In this document: piece by piece, positions 51,516 through 60,287 of the stretch | How the letters are laid out: each line of letters opens with the position of its first letter | Numbering within the stretch: position 1 is the first letter of the stretch | Origin: Paenisporosarcina quisquiliarum_A | GTDB taxonomy: Bacteria; Bacillota; Bacilli; Bacillales_A; Planococcaceae | Direction: 5' to 3' | DNA: 64,000 bases | Assembly (NCBI RefSeq): GCF_043641925.1 | Contig: NZ_JBHZRU010000017.1 | Span: forward strand, 1 to 64,000 | Position numbers and translations under genes: made by a program | Notes under the pieces: model-generated | Databases searched by the model: none | The model's input: the letters and a program-made list of their open reading frames with translations, nothing else | What the model was told of the DNA's origin: nothing

Positions 51516-51640
51516 TAACGCCAATAAATCAATGAGTAACGCCAAATTACTGGACTGTTGCGCCAAATTATCAGTCCGTAACGCCAAATTATTCGCGCTA
51601 AACGCCATATTAATTAAGCAAATCGCCATATTAACTATTG
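51516..51640. repeat. 21-bp periodic array F (word GCCAAATTA)
   Basis: GCCA begins at 51520, 51541, 51562, 51583, 51604 and 51625, exactly 21 bases apart. Unit order (GCCAATAAAT, GCCAAATTAC, GCCAAATTAT, GCCAAATTAT, GCCATATTAA, GCCATATTAA) parallels array E, while the rest of each unit differs. Confidence 0.82.
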
Positions 51641-51647
51641 TTAAGAT

Positions 51648-51694
51648 AAAGACATCCTCTTTCACAACAATAATGGAAGAGGATGTCTTTCTTT
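51648..51694. terminator. bidirectional terminator
   Basis: AAAGACATCCTCTTTC pairs with GAAGAGGATGTCTTT, between array F and the CotD-like gene. Confidence 0.8.
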
Positions 51695-51710
51695 CTAATA
51701 TAGGGGGTCT

Positions 51711-51953
51711 TTAAAAACGACGGAAACGGTTTGGACGCATTTGGTTTGGAGGAACGATAACAGTTTGATTGATTTGTTCGTAGTAAGTTCTAGGAACATC
51801 AACAATATGTTGACGATTTACATTAATTAGAGGTTGGATATAAGGAACCTCCCGTTGTACAAAAGAATCTGTATAGCGACACAAAGGTGGGCAAACAATC
51901 GGTTGAACTCCATGTTGTCTGCAATGGCGGGACTGATTCATAGGTCGATACAT
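51711..51953 (-). CDS. CotD-family spore coat protein
   Basis: An 80-residue protein with the CotD plan: His/Cys-containing start (HCRQHGVQPIVCPPLCRYTDSF), a VPYIQPLINVNRQHIVDVPR middle and a basic end (NRFRRF). Inner-coat protein made in the mother cell. GGAGG complement lies upstream of the ATG. Confidence 0.8.
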   Translation of the reverse strand: MYRPMNQSRHCRQHGVQPIVCPPLCRYTDSFVQREVPYIQPLINVNRQHIVDVPRTYYEQINQTVIVPPNQMRPNRFRRF

Positions 51954-52152
51954 AAAGATTTCACCTCCAATCTATCTCTCTTAATAAATGCGAGATAAGA
52001 AGATTTGGAAACGGCGGTCAAATCATTTATTGAAGGTGAATTTGAAGTCACTTATAATGAATATAATATGCCTATTAACGGGGAAAGGGTGCGACGAGTG
52101 TAGAATTTTATCTTTCTAAATGAAAATTGAATAGATTTAGGGAGTGATCTAC

Positions 52153-53337
52153 ATGAATGATCGTCGTTCTTTTTTATTTTTATGGGTGAGTCAAATACTC
52201 GCTAACGCGGGTGATATCTTATACATCGTGGGGTTAATTCAAGTTGTATATGCATCAACTGGATCTATTTTAGCTTTAACGTATATTCCGTTAACGATTA
52301 CCTTCTCTCGGTTAATCGGTAGTTTTTTAACACCACTATTATTGCATCGATTTGCTTTACATCGTATATTGCATGCTTCTATGGTGGGGAAAATCGTGGT
52401 GTTGGGTGCTGTCTTTTTATTGAAAGATGAGGCATTGTCATGGATTTTACTCTTAGTTAGTATCATCGCTTTTCTTGATGGATGGGCAGCTCCTGTTCGT
52501 CAAGCTATGCTTCCTGAATTTGTTGGGAAAGCCGAGTTACCTAAAGCCAATAGCTTAGTGGCAATTTCAGATAACACCGTTAATTTGGTGAGTTGGCCAC
52601 TTGGAGCGTTCTTTGTCGCTTATTATGGCGGAGGTCCGCTTATTGTCATAACAATTCTTCTCTATTTAATCGGTTGGATTTTAACTTTTGGAATAAAACC
52701 AATTCAACAGGTAAAGAAAGCTGTTCATTCCATTCGAGAACAATTGTCTGGAGGATGGACATATAGTTTCTCAAACAAATCCATTCGCCATATTCTCATT
52801 CTTGATACGGTAGTCGCTTTTGCGGGAGCGGTTTGGATTTCTGCTATTTTATATGTGTATGTCGACAGCATTTTAGGCAAGAGTGAAGCCTGGTGGGGAT
52901 ATATTAATGCGTTTTACTCAGGTGGTTTTATCATTGGTGGTTATTTTTTCGCTAAGCTATCTCGCGTGTCCGCACATTGGCTCATTCTAATTGGATGTCT
53001 TGTAACAGGTGTACTAACGATATGGTTTATCTATCCCGTATTTGCGGTGGTCGCATTGATTTTATCCTTACTTCTGGGAGTGGTTGGACAGTTACAAATG
53101 CTTGCCCAGTTGATGGTGTTGCAGACTCAAACGGAAATTGATGAACTAGGTCATGTGTTTTCAGTTCAAACCGTATTAACTACGGGTGCTTTTGGAATTG
53201 CTACATTTCTTTTTGGTTGGTTAGCCGAATACCAAGGGATTGAAGTTGCTTTCTATCTATCAGCATTCATCTCAATTGGTGCTGGAGTTTTTGCATTGAT
53301 GAAAAGAAAATCTCTCACATATGAATTAGTTGAGTAA
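52153..53337 (+). CDS. MFS transporter
   Basis: The ATG at 52153 follows AGGGAG by eight bases; a GTG at 52144 overlaps it. About 394 residues with twelve spans. It begins RRSFLFLWVSQILANAGDILYIVGL like the MFS_3-type exporters of Bacillus (macrolide-efflux-like). A drug-export role is plausible but not shown. Confidence 0.8.
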   Translation: MNDRRSFLFLWVSQILANAGDILYIVGLIQVVYASTGSILALTYIPLTITFSRLIGSFLTPLLLHRFALHRILHASMVGKIVVLGAVFLLKDEALSWILLLVSIIAFLDGWAAPVRQAMLPEFVGKAELPKANSLVAISDNTVNLVSWPLGAFFVAYYGGGPLIVITILLYLIGWILTFGIKPIQQVKKAVHSIREQLSGGWTYSFSNKSIRHILILDTVVAFAGAVWISAILYVYVDSILGKSEAWWGYINAFYSGGFIIGGYFFAKLSRVSAHWLILIGCLVTGVLTIWFIYPVFAVVALILSLLLGVVGQLQMLAQLMVLQTQTEIDELGHVFSVQTVLTTGAFGIATFLFGWLAEYQGIEVAFYLSAFISIGAGVFALMKRKSLTYELVE

Positions 53338-53342
53338 TAGTG

Positions 53343-53372
53343 AAGCACTTGGAGAAATCCAAGTGCTTTTTA
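53343..53372 (+). terminator. terminator
   Basis: AAGCACTTGG pairs with CCAAGTGCTT around AGAAAT, followed by T. Confidence 0.85.
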
Positions 53373-53453
53373 ATACCGTAAAAACCATTTAGCACATCGA
53401 AAAGTTTGCATTCGAGATATATGGGTACAAACTAATAGAAGGAGTGTGATCAT

Positions 53454-53723
53454 GTGACCACTGATGAGCGTTTAATTTTCCGTCTTTGTAATAAAGACCG
53501 TCAGTCTTTAGAAGAAATTTATAACCGCTATGAGAAACTGCTATGGAATATTGTGACTAAAACAACTACGGAACCTGACATCTGTGAGCAGGTCATTACT
53601 CAAGTTTTTCAAGAACTATGGAACAATCCACAAGATTTTAATAATGGAAGAAAACTTTCTTCTCTGCTGATTGAGTGTTGTAAATCTCAACTTAGTTTAT
53701 TTTCGATGTCAAAAACTTCTTAA
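53454..53723 (+). CDS. short sigma-70 region 2-like protein
   Basis: Starts at a GTG after GAAGGAG. The 89-residue product resembles only the region 2 part of ECF sigma factors (SLEEIYNRYEKLLWNIV, then CEQVITQVFQELWNNP). Region 4 is absent and no continuing frame encodes it. It may be a degenerate sigma factor or a small regulator. Not the same as the full ECF factor at 58243. Confidence 0.55.
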   Translation: MTTDERLIFRLCNKDRQSLEEIYNRYEKLLWNIVTKTTTEPDICEQVITQVFQELWNNPQDFNNGRKLSSLLIECCKSQLSLFSMSKTS

Positions 53724-53865
53724 CCCTTCAACTACCTCATATCTAAATTGCTAAATTCTCTCATAATTTAAACCTCTATTAATAAGCCGGATTTTCGAAA
53801 GTGATTGATTACTCTGTCCCTATGCAACACAATAAATATATACCTAAAAGGGAGGGAGTATATTT

Positions 53866-53985
53866 ATGCACAATCCAATTGTGAATAATACTTTAAAGAA
53901 GCTATTCACTAAAGTGAAATTATTAACATCTTATCCCCAACTTCAATTTATATCCGATAGAAGTGAGAGTGAAAAACTGTCATGA
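53866..53985 (+). CDS. 39-residue protein translationally coupled to the next gene
   Basis: AAAGGGAGGGAG lies five to eight bases before the ATG at 53866. The 39 codons are lysine/leucine-rich (NTLKKLFTKVKLLTSYPQL) and end at TGA 53983-53985, overlapping the next ATG as ATGA. The strong site and the overlap support translation, either as a real small protein or as a coupling leader. Confidence 0.55.
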   Translation: MHNPIVNNTLKKLFTKVKLLTSYPQLQFISDRSESEKLS

Positions 53986-54815
53986 CGATTACTTATCGAT
54001 TTTATGTGGGCAAGAAAGATTTGCAAAGACAAATAGACTTCTGGATTAAGTGTACAAAACTACTTCCCTATGCATGGAAACCTACGATTTCACCGAATTT
54101 ATTCATTGAACACGAGAACTTCCATCCAAAATCACGTTGCTTCGCTTTTGATGGAAATCAAATGATAGGGTATATGAGCTTCACGGGGAGTAAGGAATTT
54201 GTATCTCTCGGGTATCCATGGGTGTTACCAGGATATGAAGGTATTGTTCAAGATGAATTATATAAACGTGTATATGGCTTTGCGGAAAGTGATGAGTTTG
54301 GAGCTAAACTGTTTGCGCAACGATTTAGAAGCGACTGGAAAAAGCAAATCGACTTTTTCCTATCCAAAGGGTTTGAAGTAACCAGACGTTCTCCGATTTT
54401 AATTAAAGAATTAAGTGAAAGTAATCATACTAATGCATCAAAAATAGAAAATGATTTTCAGTTTGATAAGTGGGCAAATGTAATAAAACAAAATGAAGTT
54501 GTAACTGAAGAACAGCTATCCATGATGAAAGAATATTATGGGTCTGTTCAATTTGATTTCTCTATTTCTTTTGAAAATGAAGGCTATTTTGGTGTAACAA
54601 TTCGAAGTGATACGGACTACGCAGAAATTTTAGCTGTAGCTTTGAAAAAGGACACGACAAAATTCTTGGCCATGGTAAATCACGTTTTAAAGGAATGTCA
54701 AAATAGAGGAGTTAAAGTGGTAGGAATTGCAGAGTCACATTTACCACATAAGGAATCACTTGGAGATTTGGGGTTCCTTGTACTGACTGAAGATGTGATG
54801 TTGATGAAGCAATAG
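53982..54815 (+). CDS. GNAT-like hypothetical protein
   Basis: A 277-residue soluble protein with two similar halves, each with an acetyltransferase-like strand-helix pattern (RCFAFDGNQMIGYMSFTG, and VGIAESHLPHKESLGDLGFLVLTEDV at the end). It could be a degenerate tandem-GNAT protein. A fragment homologous to its C-terminus lies at 60288-60344, which shows that a second copy once existed. Confidence 0.55.
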   Translation: MTITYRFYVGKKDLQRQIDFWIKCTKLLPYAWKPTISPNLFIEHENFHPKSRCFAFDGNQMIGYMSFTGSKEFVSLGYPWVLPGYEGIVQDELYKRVYGFAESDEFGAKLFAQRFRSDWKKQIDFFLSKGFEVTRRSPILIKELSESNHTNASKIENDFQFDKWANVIKQNEVVTEEQLSMMKEYYGSVQFDFSISFENEGYFGVTIRSDTDYAEILAVALKKDTTKFLAMVNHVLKECQNRGVKVVGIAESHLPHKESLGDLGFLVLTEDVMLMKQ

Positions 54816-54833
54816 ACTTAATAACTTTATAGA

Positions 54834-54874
54834 AAAAGAAAAAACACATTTAAAAAAATGTGTTTTTTCTTTTT
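54834..54874 (+). terminator. terminator
   Basis: AAAGAAAAAACACATTT pairs with AAATGTGTTTTTTCTTT, followed by T. Confidence 0.85.
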
Positions 54875-54939
54875 GTTATTATATGGTAATGTTGGATGAT
54901 GGATCACATTTCATTCAACGTTGGAAAATGGGGGTTTCT

Positions 54940-55809
54940 ATGAGGACAACTTTATCTGTATTGAGTCGTTTTTTATTTGTGGTGATCGGTATTATCTTAT
55001 TAAGCGCATTTGTAGGGATGTTCACCATTAATGGTATTCATTTGGAGTGGAACGTATTTATTCAAAATATACTGGATATCGTGATGTCTTTAATCTTCCC
55101 CGATAGACTGATCATTTTAGGTCCTACTCAATTTGAGTATTCCATTTTTCTGAACTTTTGGGATTACTATTTATACTCTCTTACTATTTTTCTGTCAGCA
55201 CTCTTCATTTCCTTTGTTGTTGGTTTATTCATTACCTATTTCACAATTCTATTGCCCAAAAAACTTATTCATCATATATCCAAAATTGTTTCATTATTAG
55301 AATCGTTACCTGATTTATTCATAATCATGATTATCCAATTTAGTGTTATTTATTACTTAAATGTAACAGGGGATTTGCTTTTCCCAGTTGCCGGTTCATC
55401 TCGAACGAAAACTTACTTCTTACCCATCATAGCTTTATCATTAATTCCGGCATTTATGATTTATCGCATCAATCTCCATTTAGTAAATGAAGAATGGGAA
55501 AAATCTTATGTAGAGTTAGCTAGAAGTAAGGGACACAACAAAACGTTTATTTTCTTCAATCATGTGTTGAGAAATATAACACCTAGCCTATTTAGTCATA
55601 GTAAAATGATAGTTTTGTATTTATTATCTTCAATGGTGATTTTCGAAAAACTCTTCAACATTTATGGAATCTTTACGTTCATCATTACTTATCCCAATCC
55701 AAATGTGATTGCCTTTACATTAATCATGTTCTTTGTGCCTGTTTTCGTATTATATGCCATAATCACTAACTTAATAGAAAAACAGACCGGCAAAAGATTG
55801 GAGTGGTGA
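54940..55809 (+). CDS. Opp/Dpp-type ABC permease (first subunit), orphan
   Basis: I chose the ATG at 54940 after TGGGGG; upstream in-frame starts have no site. About 289 residues with six spans and an EAA-like loop (VELARSKGHNKTFIFFNHVLRNI) as in OppB/DppB permeases. No ATPase or binding-protein gene lies nearby, so the energising subunit must come from elsewhere, or the pair serves a non-transport role. Confidence 0.75.
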   Translation: MRTTLSVLSRFLFVVIGIILLSAFVGMFTINGIHLEWNVFIQNILDIVMSLIFPDRLIILGPTQFEYSIFLNFWDYYLYSLTIFLSALFISFVVGLFITYFTILLPKKLIHHISKIVSLLESLPDLFIIMIIQFSVIYYLNVTGDLLFPVAGSSRTKTYFLPIIALSLIPAFMIYRINLHLVNEEWEKSYVELARSKGHNKTFIFFNHVLRNITPSLFSHSKMIVLYLLSSMVIFEKLFNIYGIFTFIITYPNPNVIAFTLIMFFVPVFVLYAIITNLIEKQTGKRLEW

Positions 55810-55814
55810 GTTAG

Positions 55815-56864
55815 ATGAATTTAATGAAAAAACTTCTATTAAATAAATTATTTCTAACCGGTTTTGTCATAATTAGTGGCTTATTCCTTGTTAGTATTTT
55901 TTACTTTATCGTTTTTAAGGATCATATTCCTACAACTTCGTTACTTTTTGCGGCTGACGGAAAGCCGTTACCTGCACCATATAGTTTTAAAAAATTTCCT
56001 CCATTTGGAACAGATGGGTTTGGACGGCATTTGTTAATTGTGATGATTGTTGGAACCAAATATACAATTGCAGCTGCATTAATCATTACATTCTTACGAG
56101 TTTTTCCTTCGATCATTTTCGGTTTAATTCTTCATTTTTATTTTAATAAACTCGAGAGACCAATCAAATCTATGGTTGACTCATTAAATTATTTTCCAAT
56201 GACCTTGCTTGCCTATCTTCTCTTAAATGTGATTCTCATACAAGATGTCAGCATGATCTTAGTTGATGGGGCACTGGTTGAAGGTGCACAGCCACTGCCT
56301 TATTGGCATCGTGTCGTATTATTTATCATTATATTAGCCTCACTTTTCGTGCCAACGAATTCGGTATTAATCGCAAATGAAGTGAAGATAATCATGAACA
56401 AAGAATTCATTGAGTGTTCTAGAGTTTTAGGTGCTACTAACTGGAGAATCGTATCGAAACATATTAAGCCCTTTTTAGTCCCTCAAATAGCGATTATTTT
56501 TATTCGAGATTTTATTCAGTCTCTCATTTTGATGTCGCATTTGGCTGTACTTGGATTATTTATAGGTGGGTATTATTTCCGAGAAGATTTATTTGGCCAA
56601 ACGCAAAAGGTGTCTTTATCAAACGAGTGGGCAGGATTGCTAGGCATGTGGTGGGAATTCCTTTGGACAACTTATCCCTGGATTTCCTTCATCCCAATTT
56701 TGTTTATTACCATTCTTATCTTATCTGCTAAAGGCATGATGGAAGGCTTGAAGGTGGAACTAGCTTTGATGGATAATTTAAGAGAGACACCTTTAAAAAA
56801 GGAAAACCTGCTATTACCAGAAACATTAGCTCCATTTGAAAGAATAAGAAATTACTCCAAATGA
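55815..56864 (+). CDS. Opp/Dpp-type ABC permease (second subunit), orphan
   Basis: A 349-residue permease with an N-terminal anchor, the GTDGFGRHLLIVMIVGTKYTI entry motif typical of OppC/DppC, and an EAA loop (FIECSRVLGATNWRIVSKHIKPF). It starts five bases after the first permease stop. Its tail (RIRNYSK and adjacent bases) recurs as a fragment at 60357-60383. Confidence 0.75.
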   Translation: MNLMKKLLLNKLFLTGFVIISGLFLVSIFYFIVFKDHIPTTSLLFAADGKPLPAPYSFKKFPPFGTDGFGRHLLIVMIVGTKYTIAAALIITFLRVFPSIIFGLILHFYFNKLERPIKSMVDSLNYFPMTLLAYLLLNVILIQDVSMILVDGALVEGAQPLPYWHRVVLFIIILASLFVPTNSVLIANEVKIIMNKEFIECSRVLGATNWRIVSKHIKPFLVPQIAIIFIRDFIQSLILMSHLAVLGLFIGGYYFREDLFGQTQKVSLSNEWAGLLGMWWEFLWTTYPWISFIPILFITILILSAKGMMEGLKVELALMDNLRETPLKKENLLLPETLAPFERIRNYSK

Positions 56865-56966
56865 ATTTATAAGTGCCAAAAATCAAAGAAAACCCCTGTG
56901 GAAATTTAAAAGGACTGTCGCATTCTGGTCCTTCATAAACTAAGGTTAAAACTACAGAGGAAAGAT

Positions 56967-57086
56967 TTATTTCCTTTCTTCTAGTAATTTTATCAAACGT
57001 TTATTGTCTTCTTTAATTTCTCTTGTTAAATTCCAGATAAAAACTGTTGGTAGAATTCCCGCAAAAAATATAGCGTAGATTAACAT
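56967..57086 (-). CDS. 39-residue single-span membrane protein
   Basis: On the minus strand AAGGGGGAG lies six bases before the ATG at 57086. The 39 codons encode a hydrophobic helix (IYAIFFAGILPTVFIW) and a charged amphipathic tail (REIKEDNKRLIKLLEERK), ending at TAA 56967-56969. This is a typical small membrane protein with a cytoplasmic coil. The family is unrecognised. Confidence 0.6.
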   Translation of the reverse strand: MLIYAIFFAGILPTVFIWNLTREIKEDNKRLIKLLEERK

Positions 57087-57212
57087 ATCTTACTCCCCCT
57101 TACTTAATTAATCTGCTCTTTTCTCTTTTTTTGAACAACGATCAATTCCATTATATGGTATTTTGCATATAAATCAATCAACCCTAAAACAAAAGACTTT
57201 GCGAAAACAGCG

Positions 57213-57268
57213 AAGAAAAAAGAGTGCAGAAATGCACTCTTTTACCATTCAATGTCTTCTGGTTATTC
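57213..57268. repeat. direct repeat, left copy
   Basis: About 56 bases identical but for one mismatch to 60392-60447, including the GAGTGCA/TGCACTC hairpin and the last codons of the 60421 gene. It marks a fragment of that gene's 3' end at the left edge of the sigma/anti-sigma region. Confidence 0.85.
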
Positions 57269-57304
57269 CGTCTTCAGTGATGTGGGTAGTCTTCTGTTTT
57301 TTTG

Positions 57305-57421
57305 ATGCTGGTAATAGAAGGAATCATTAGTGTTTACATGGATGGTCTTTGCAGACCAAGCAATATTATCACACTTGGTGATATGACGATTACGTTAGAT
57401 CATACATATGAAGAACTGTGA
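57305..57421 (+). other. short open frame, possible gene fragment
   Basis: A 38-codon frame from an ATG at 57305 (residues such as GIISVYMDGLCRPSNIITLGD) without a clear ribosome-binding site. It looks like the end of a longer protein and lies between duplication scars. Likely a remnant. Confidence 0.25.
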
Positions 57422-57461
57422 TGTATTTTTGGGGAAAATTTAAATAAGGAGGAGATACGCG

Positions 57462-58028
57462 TTGAAATTAAGATATTTAAGTATCTTGGTTATTATTATT
57501 TCAATAGTTCTAATAACAAGTGCTTGTAATTTAAAAGATAGTGACAACGTCGAAAATCAAATTATGAAAAAAGTACCTTTTCCTCAATCTACAAACATAC
57601 TTCACACAGAAAATTATAAGGATGGAACAATTATTTTATATGAAGATCAAACTGGGTTTAGGGCAGATTTCTTTTCAATAAAAGATGATTACTTCTCAGG
57701 TGGCGGTAATGCTAACGGAAATCCGAAAGATGGGTTTAATTGGACGATGAGAAATTCCCCTAAGATTCCATTGGTCTTGTTTGCAGGTGTTATTACTGAT
57801 GAGGAAATAAAAGAAGTGATTGTAAAACAAAAGACATTAAAAAGAAATGCGAAAATTATTGAAATAAATGAAGGGAAAAGAATATGGTTTACAACATTTG
57901 ATGTTTTAGAAAAAGCTGACAATGGTAAGTCAGACCCTCTAAAAATCGAAGCGTATGATAATGAAGGGAATATGTATTGGAAAGATGGCATTTATGAAGA
58001 AGGTTACTTTTATGGGAGAACAAAATAA
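57462..58028 (+). CDS. lipoprotein of unknown function
   Basis: Starts at a TTG after AAGGAGGAG. The 188-residue product has a lipoprotein signal with lipobox TSAC (Cys22) and a mature domain with LYEDQTGFRADFFS and a glycine/asparagine-rich FSGGGNANGNPKDG segment. Outer membrane face; the family is unrecognised. It precedes the ECF sigma module. Confidence 0.65.
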   Translation: MKLRYLSILVIIISIVLITSACNLKDSDNVENQIMKKVPFPQSTNILHTENYKDGTIILYEDQTGFRADFFSIKDDYFSGGGNANGNPKDGFNWTMRNSPKIPLVLFAGVITDEEIKEVIVKQKTLKRNAKIIEINEGKRIWFTTFDVLEKADNGKSDPLKIEAYDNEGNMYWKDGIYEEGYFYGRTK

Positions 58029-58139
58029 AGGACTATTAGAATTAGGACGAATGATATTTTTCTTACGCTTGAAATTGTTCATTTGGATTGATTTTATTTA
58101 ACTCCTAAAAATTCTTAATACCACAGTATTAAAGATAGA

Positions 58140-58170
58140 AACGCTAACAATCGTTAGCGTTTTATTTTTT
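58140..58170 (+). terminator. terminator upstream of the ECF operon
   Basis: AACGCTAAC pairs with GTTAGCGTT around AATC, followed by T. Confidence 0.85.
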
Positions 58171-58180
58171 CTATAAAACT

Positions 58181-58207
58181 TGAAACCTTGAACTGAAGTG
58201 CTCCGTC
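58181..58207 (+). promoter_or_regulatory. ECF-type promoter, probably autoregulatory
   Basis: TGAAAC (58181-58186), 17 bases, CGTC (58204-58207). This is the consensus of Bacillus ECF promoters (TGAAAC-N16/17-CGTM). It lies just before the sigma factor gene, as expected for autoregulation. Confidence 0.8.
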
Positions 58208-58242
58208 TAATGTTCAACGTTTTACAGGAGGTTGAAAAATGG

Positions 58243-58776
58243 ATGTTATCGAGTAGTGAGAGTTCAGAGTTTAACCATTTCTTTTTTGAGGACTTAGTTG
58301 ACCAATATGGTGAAGAACTCATGAGATTGGCATATACCTATGTGAAAAATAAGCAAGCAGCCGAAGATATCATACAAGATGTCTTTTTACGAGCATACGA
58401 GAAAAGAGAAGCCTTTAGAGGTCATTCAACTTATAGAACCTACTTATACCGTATGACCATAAATCGTTGTTACGATCATTTAAGAAGTTGGTCTTATAAA
58501 AATGAAAGAATTTCAGATAAAATTAGTTCATTTTTTCAAAGTGGAAATACAACTGAAGGTGAAGTTATTACAAACGATGATCGACACACGATAGGGAAAG
58601 AGGTCTTGTCTTTAGATCTCAAATATCGAGAAGTGATTGTTCTTTACTATTTTAAAGAGCTAAGTATTGAAGAAGTTGCAACAATTTTAGCTTGTTCGAG
58701 AAATACCATTAAAACTAGGCTACGCAGGGCTCGTGAACAATTAAAAGTCCATCTTGAAAAGAGAGGAGAACTATAA
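58243..58776 (+). CDS. ECF sigma factor
   Basis: I place the start at the ATG 58243, eleven bases after AGGAGG; in-frame starts further up lie inside the promoter. About 177 residues with region 2 (LVDQYGEELMRLAYTYVKNKQAAEDIIQDVFLRAYEKREAF, TYLYRMTINRCYDHLR) and region 4 (LKYREVIVLYYFKELSIEEVATIL, CSRNTIKTRLRRAREQL). Co-transcribed with the following membrane anti-sigma factor. An ECF-type promoter precedes it. Confidence 0.92.
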   Translation: MLSSSESSEFNHFFFEDLVDQYGEELMRLAYTYVKNKQAAEDIIQDVFLRAYEKREAFRGHSTYRTYLYRMTINRCYDHLRSWSYKNERISDKISSFFQSGNTTEGEVITNDDRHTIGKEVLSLDLKYREVIVLYYFKELSIEEVATILACSRNTIKTRLRRAREQLKVHLEKRGEL

Positions 58777-60258
58777 ATGGATGAGAAAAAAATCAAAGAA
58801 AGCATTGAACATTACATTGGGAAAGAAAAACTGTTTACCCCCCAAGTAAGAAATCGAGTTCTATCCAATGCACATAAGAGTAAGCCTCAGCGAAATCCTC
58901 TAATAAATAGGTTATTGCCTACATTTACATTATTATTTCTTAGTATTGGGGCTGTCATTTTTGTTTTCTTCTCTATTGGACAAAATGACGAACTTTCTAC
59001 TGCAAATAAAGGGAATAAGGAAACAGTAGAAAAACCTGTAATAGTAGAACCTGTAGATCCTAGTCACCTTGTAATGGAATTGAGTAGCCACGGGGAACAA
59101 TTTCAAAAATTAGAGGATGATTTAAGAAAAATTATGTTAACGCCAAATTTAGAATTAGGAATTTTAGAGTCAATGAATGATTCTATTAATGGTGTTTCCA
59201 TTGATGAAAAAGGCATGGTACTAGTAGAATTCAAAGATTTTAGAAGTGAAGTTCCTAGTCCTTCTTCAGAATTAAAAACTGCATTTTTAGGGACACTTTA
59301 TGACGCTATTTTTAAATACTCGGAAGTTAAATCTACTCAATTTAGTTTTGATGGTAATCTTACCGCTTGGCAGGAATGGATAGGAATTATGGAGCCTATG
59401 TTCAGACAATATGTATTTGATTTAAATACACATGGTCAAGCATTTCCTGAACTAGAAAACGATTTGAACAATCTTATGCAAGATGGTTTTAAACAATTGA
59501 GTTTTCGAAATACTGAGGTTTTGAAGAATTCGGTAAATGGTGTGTCGATCAATGAAGAGGGAATTGTTGTGATTGAATTTAAAGACTTCCGTAGTGATTT
59601 TGGAAGCCTGACTTCAAATGAAAAAGGGTTATTCCTCGCTCCTTTAAGTGATATTGTTTTTAAATATCCAAAAGTAAATGCAGTCTACTTTACATTTGAA
59701 GAAAGTTTTAACGATTGGTGTGAATGGTTAGAGTTTACTTACGAACCAATGAATCGATATGGTGAATCACTCGATATGGGTGATTTAAATACTGATAGCC
59801 CTAATTTTTATTCTCTAGAAGAGTTAGCTAAGATGACTCCAGATGAATTAAAAGCAATAGGTTACCCTAACCCAAATGAGTTTGAAGTTAAATCTTTAGT
59901 AGCCAAACACTCATATTACAAAAAAATGTATCAAATTCTTCTAGATGGAAAACTAATTGATGATGAAGCAGCGGGCATATTTATTTTGTATTTAGAAGGG
60001 CTTAAGAATAAAGATAAAAAAGAAGTTAAAAAGTATGCACAGCATTCACTTACCATGGATACTGACATAGAATCACTTATCGAAATGTATAAAAATATTG
60101 ATTACAGTTCATTTTCAATTGAGAGTATTATTCATAGCGAAGGAGAACCTGTGACAGAAGTTAATCTGAACTTTAAACAAAAAGACGGTAGTTCGAATTC
60201 TAGTCAGCTTTATATTGAGTTTTATGAGTCTGAGATAAGAATTAATGAATTTCTGTGA
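58777..60258 (+). CDS. membrane anti-sigma factor with duplicated GerMN-like domain
   Basis: Begins directly after the sigma factor stop. Of 493 residues, the short cytoplasmic N-terminus (about 1-45) would bind the sigma factor, and one span covers about 46-67. The extracytoplasmic part holds two homologous domains of about 90 residues (NGVSIDEKGMVLVEFKDFRS to WQEWIGIMEPM, and NGVSINEEGIVVIEFKDFRS to WCEWLEFTYEPM) of GerMN type. A further C-terminal domain completes it. The classical zinc anti-sigma HxxxCxxC motif is absent. The signal sensed is unknown. Confidence 0.8.
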   Translation: MDEKKIKESIEHYIGKEKLFTPQVRNRVLSNAHKSKPQRNPLINRLLPTFTLLFLSIGAVIFVFFSIGQNDELSTANKGNKETVEKPVIVEPVDPSHLVMELSSHGEQFQKLEDDLRKIMLTPNLELGILESMNDSINGVSIDEKGMVLVEFKDFRSEVPSPSSELKTAFLGTLYDAIFKYSEVKSTQFSFDGNLTAWQEWIGIMEPMFRQYVFDLNTHGQAFPELENDLNNLMQDGFKQLSFRNTEVLKNSVNGVSINEEGIVVIEFKDFRSDFGSLTSNEKGLFLAPLSDIVFKYPKVNAVYFTFEESFNDWCEWLEFTYEPMNRYGESLDMGDLNTDSPNFYSLEELAKMTPDELKAIGYPNPNEFEVKSLVAKHSYYKKMYQILLDGKLIDDEAAGIFILYLEGLKNKDKKEVKKYAQHSLTMDTDIESLIEMYKNIDYSSFSIESIIHSEGEPVTEVNLNFKQKDGSSNSSQLYIEFYESEIRINEFL

Positions 60259-60287
60259 AATTATTAAGGACACCTGACATTTCGCGA

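Noticed and set aside
24549..51640. CRISPR arrays
   Set aside because: Units are only 21 bases with 7-12 conserved bases, far shorter than CRISPR repeats plus spacers, and no cas gene is present.
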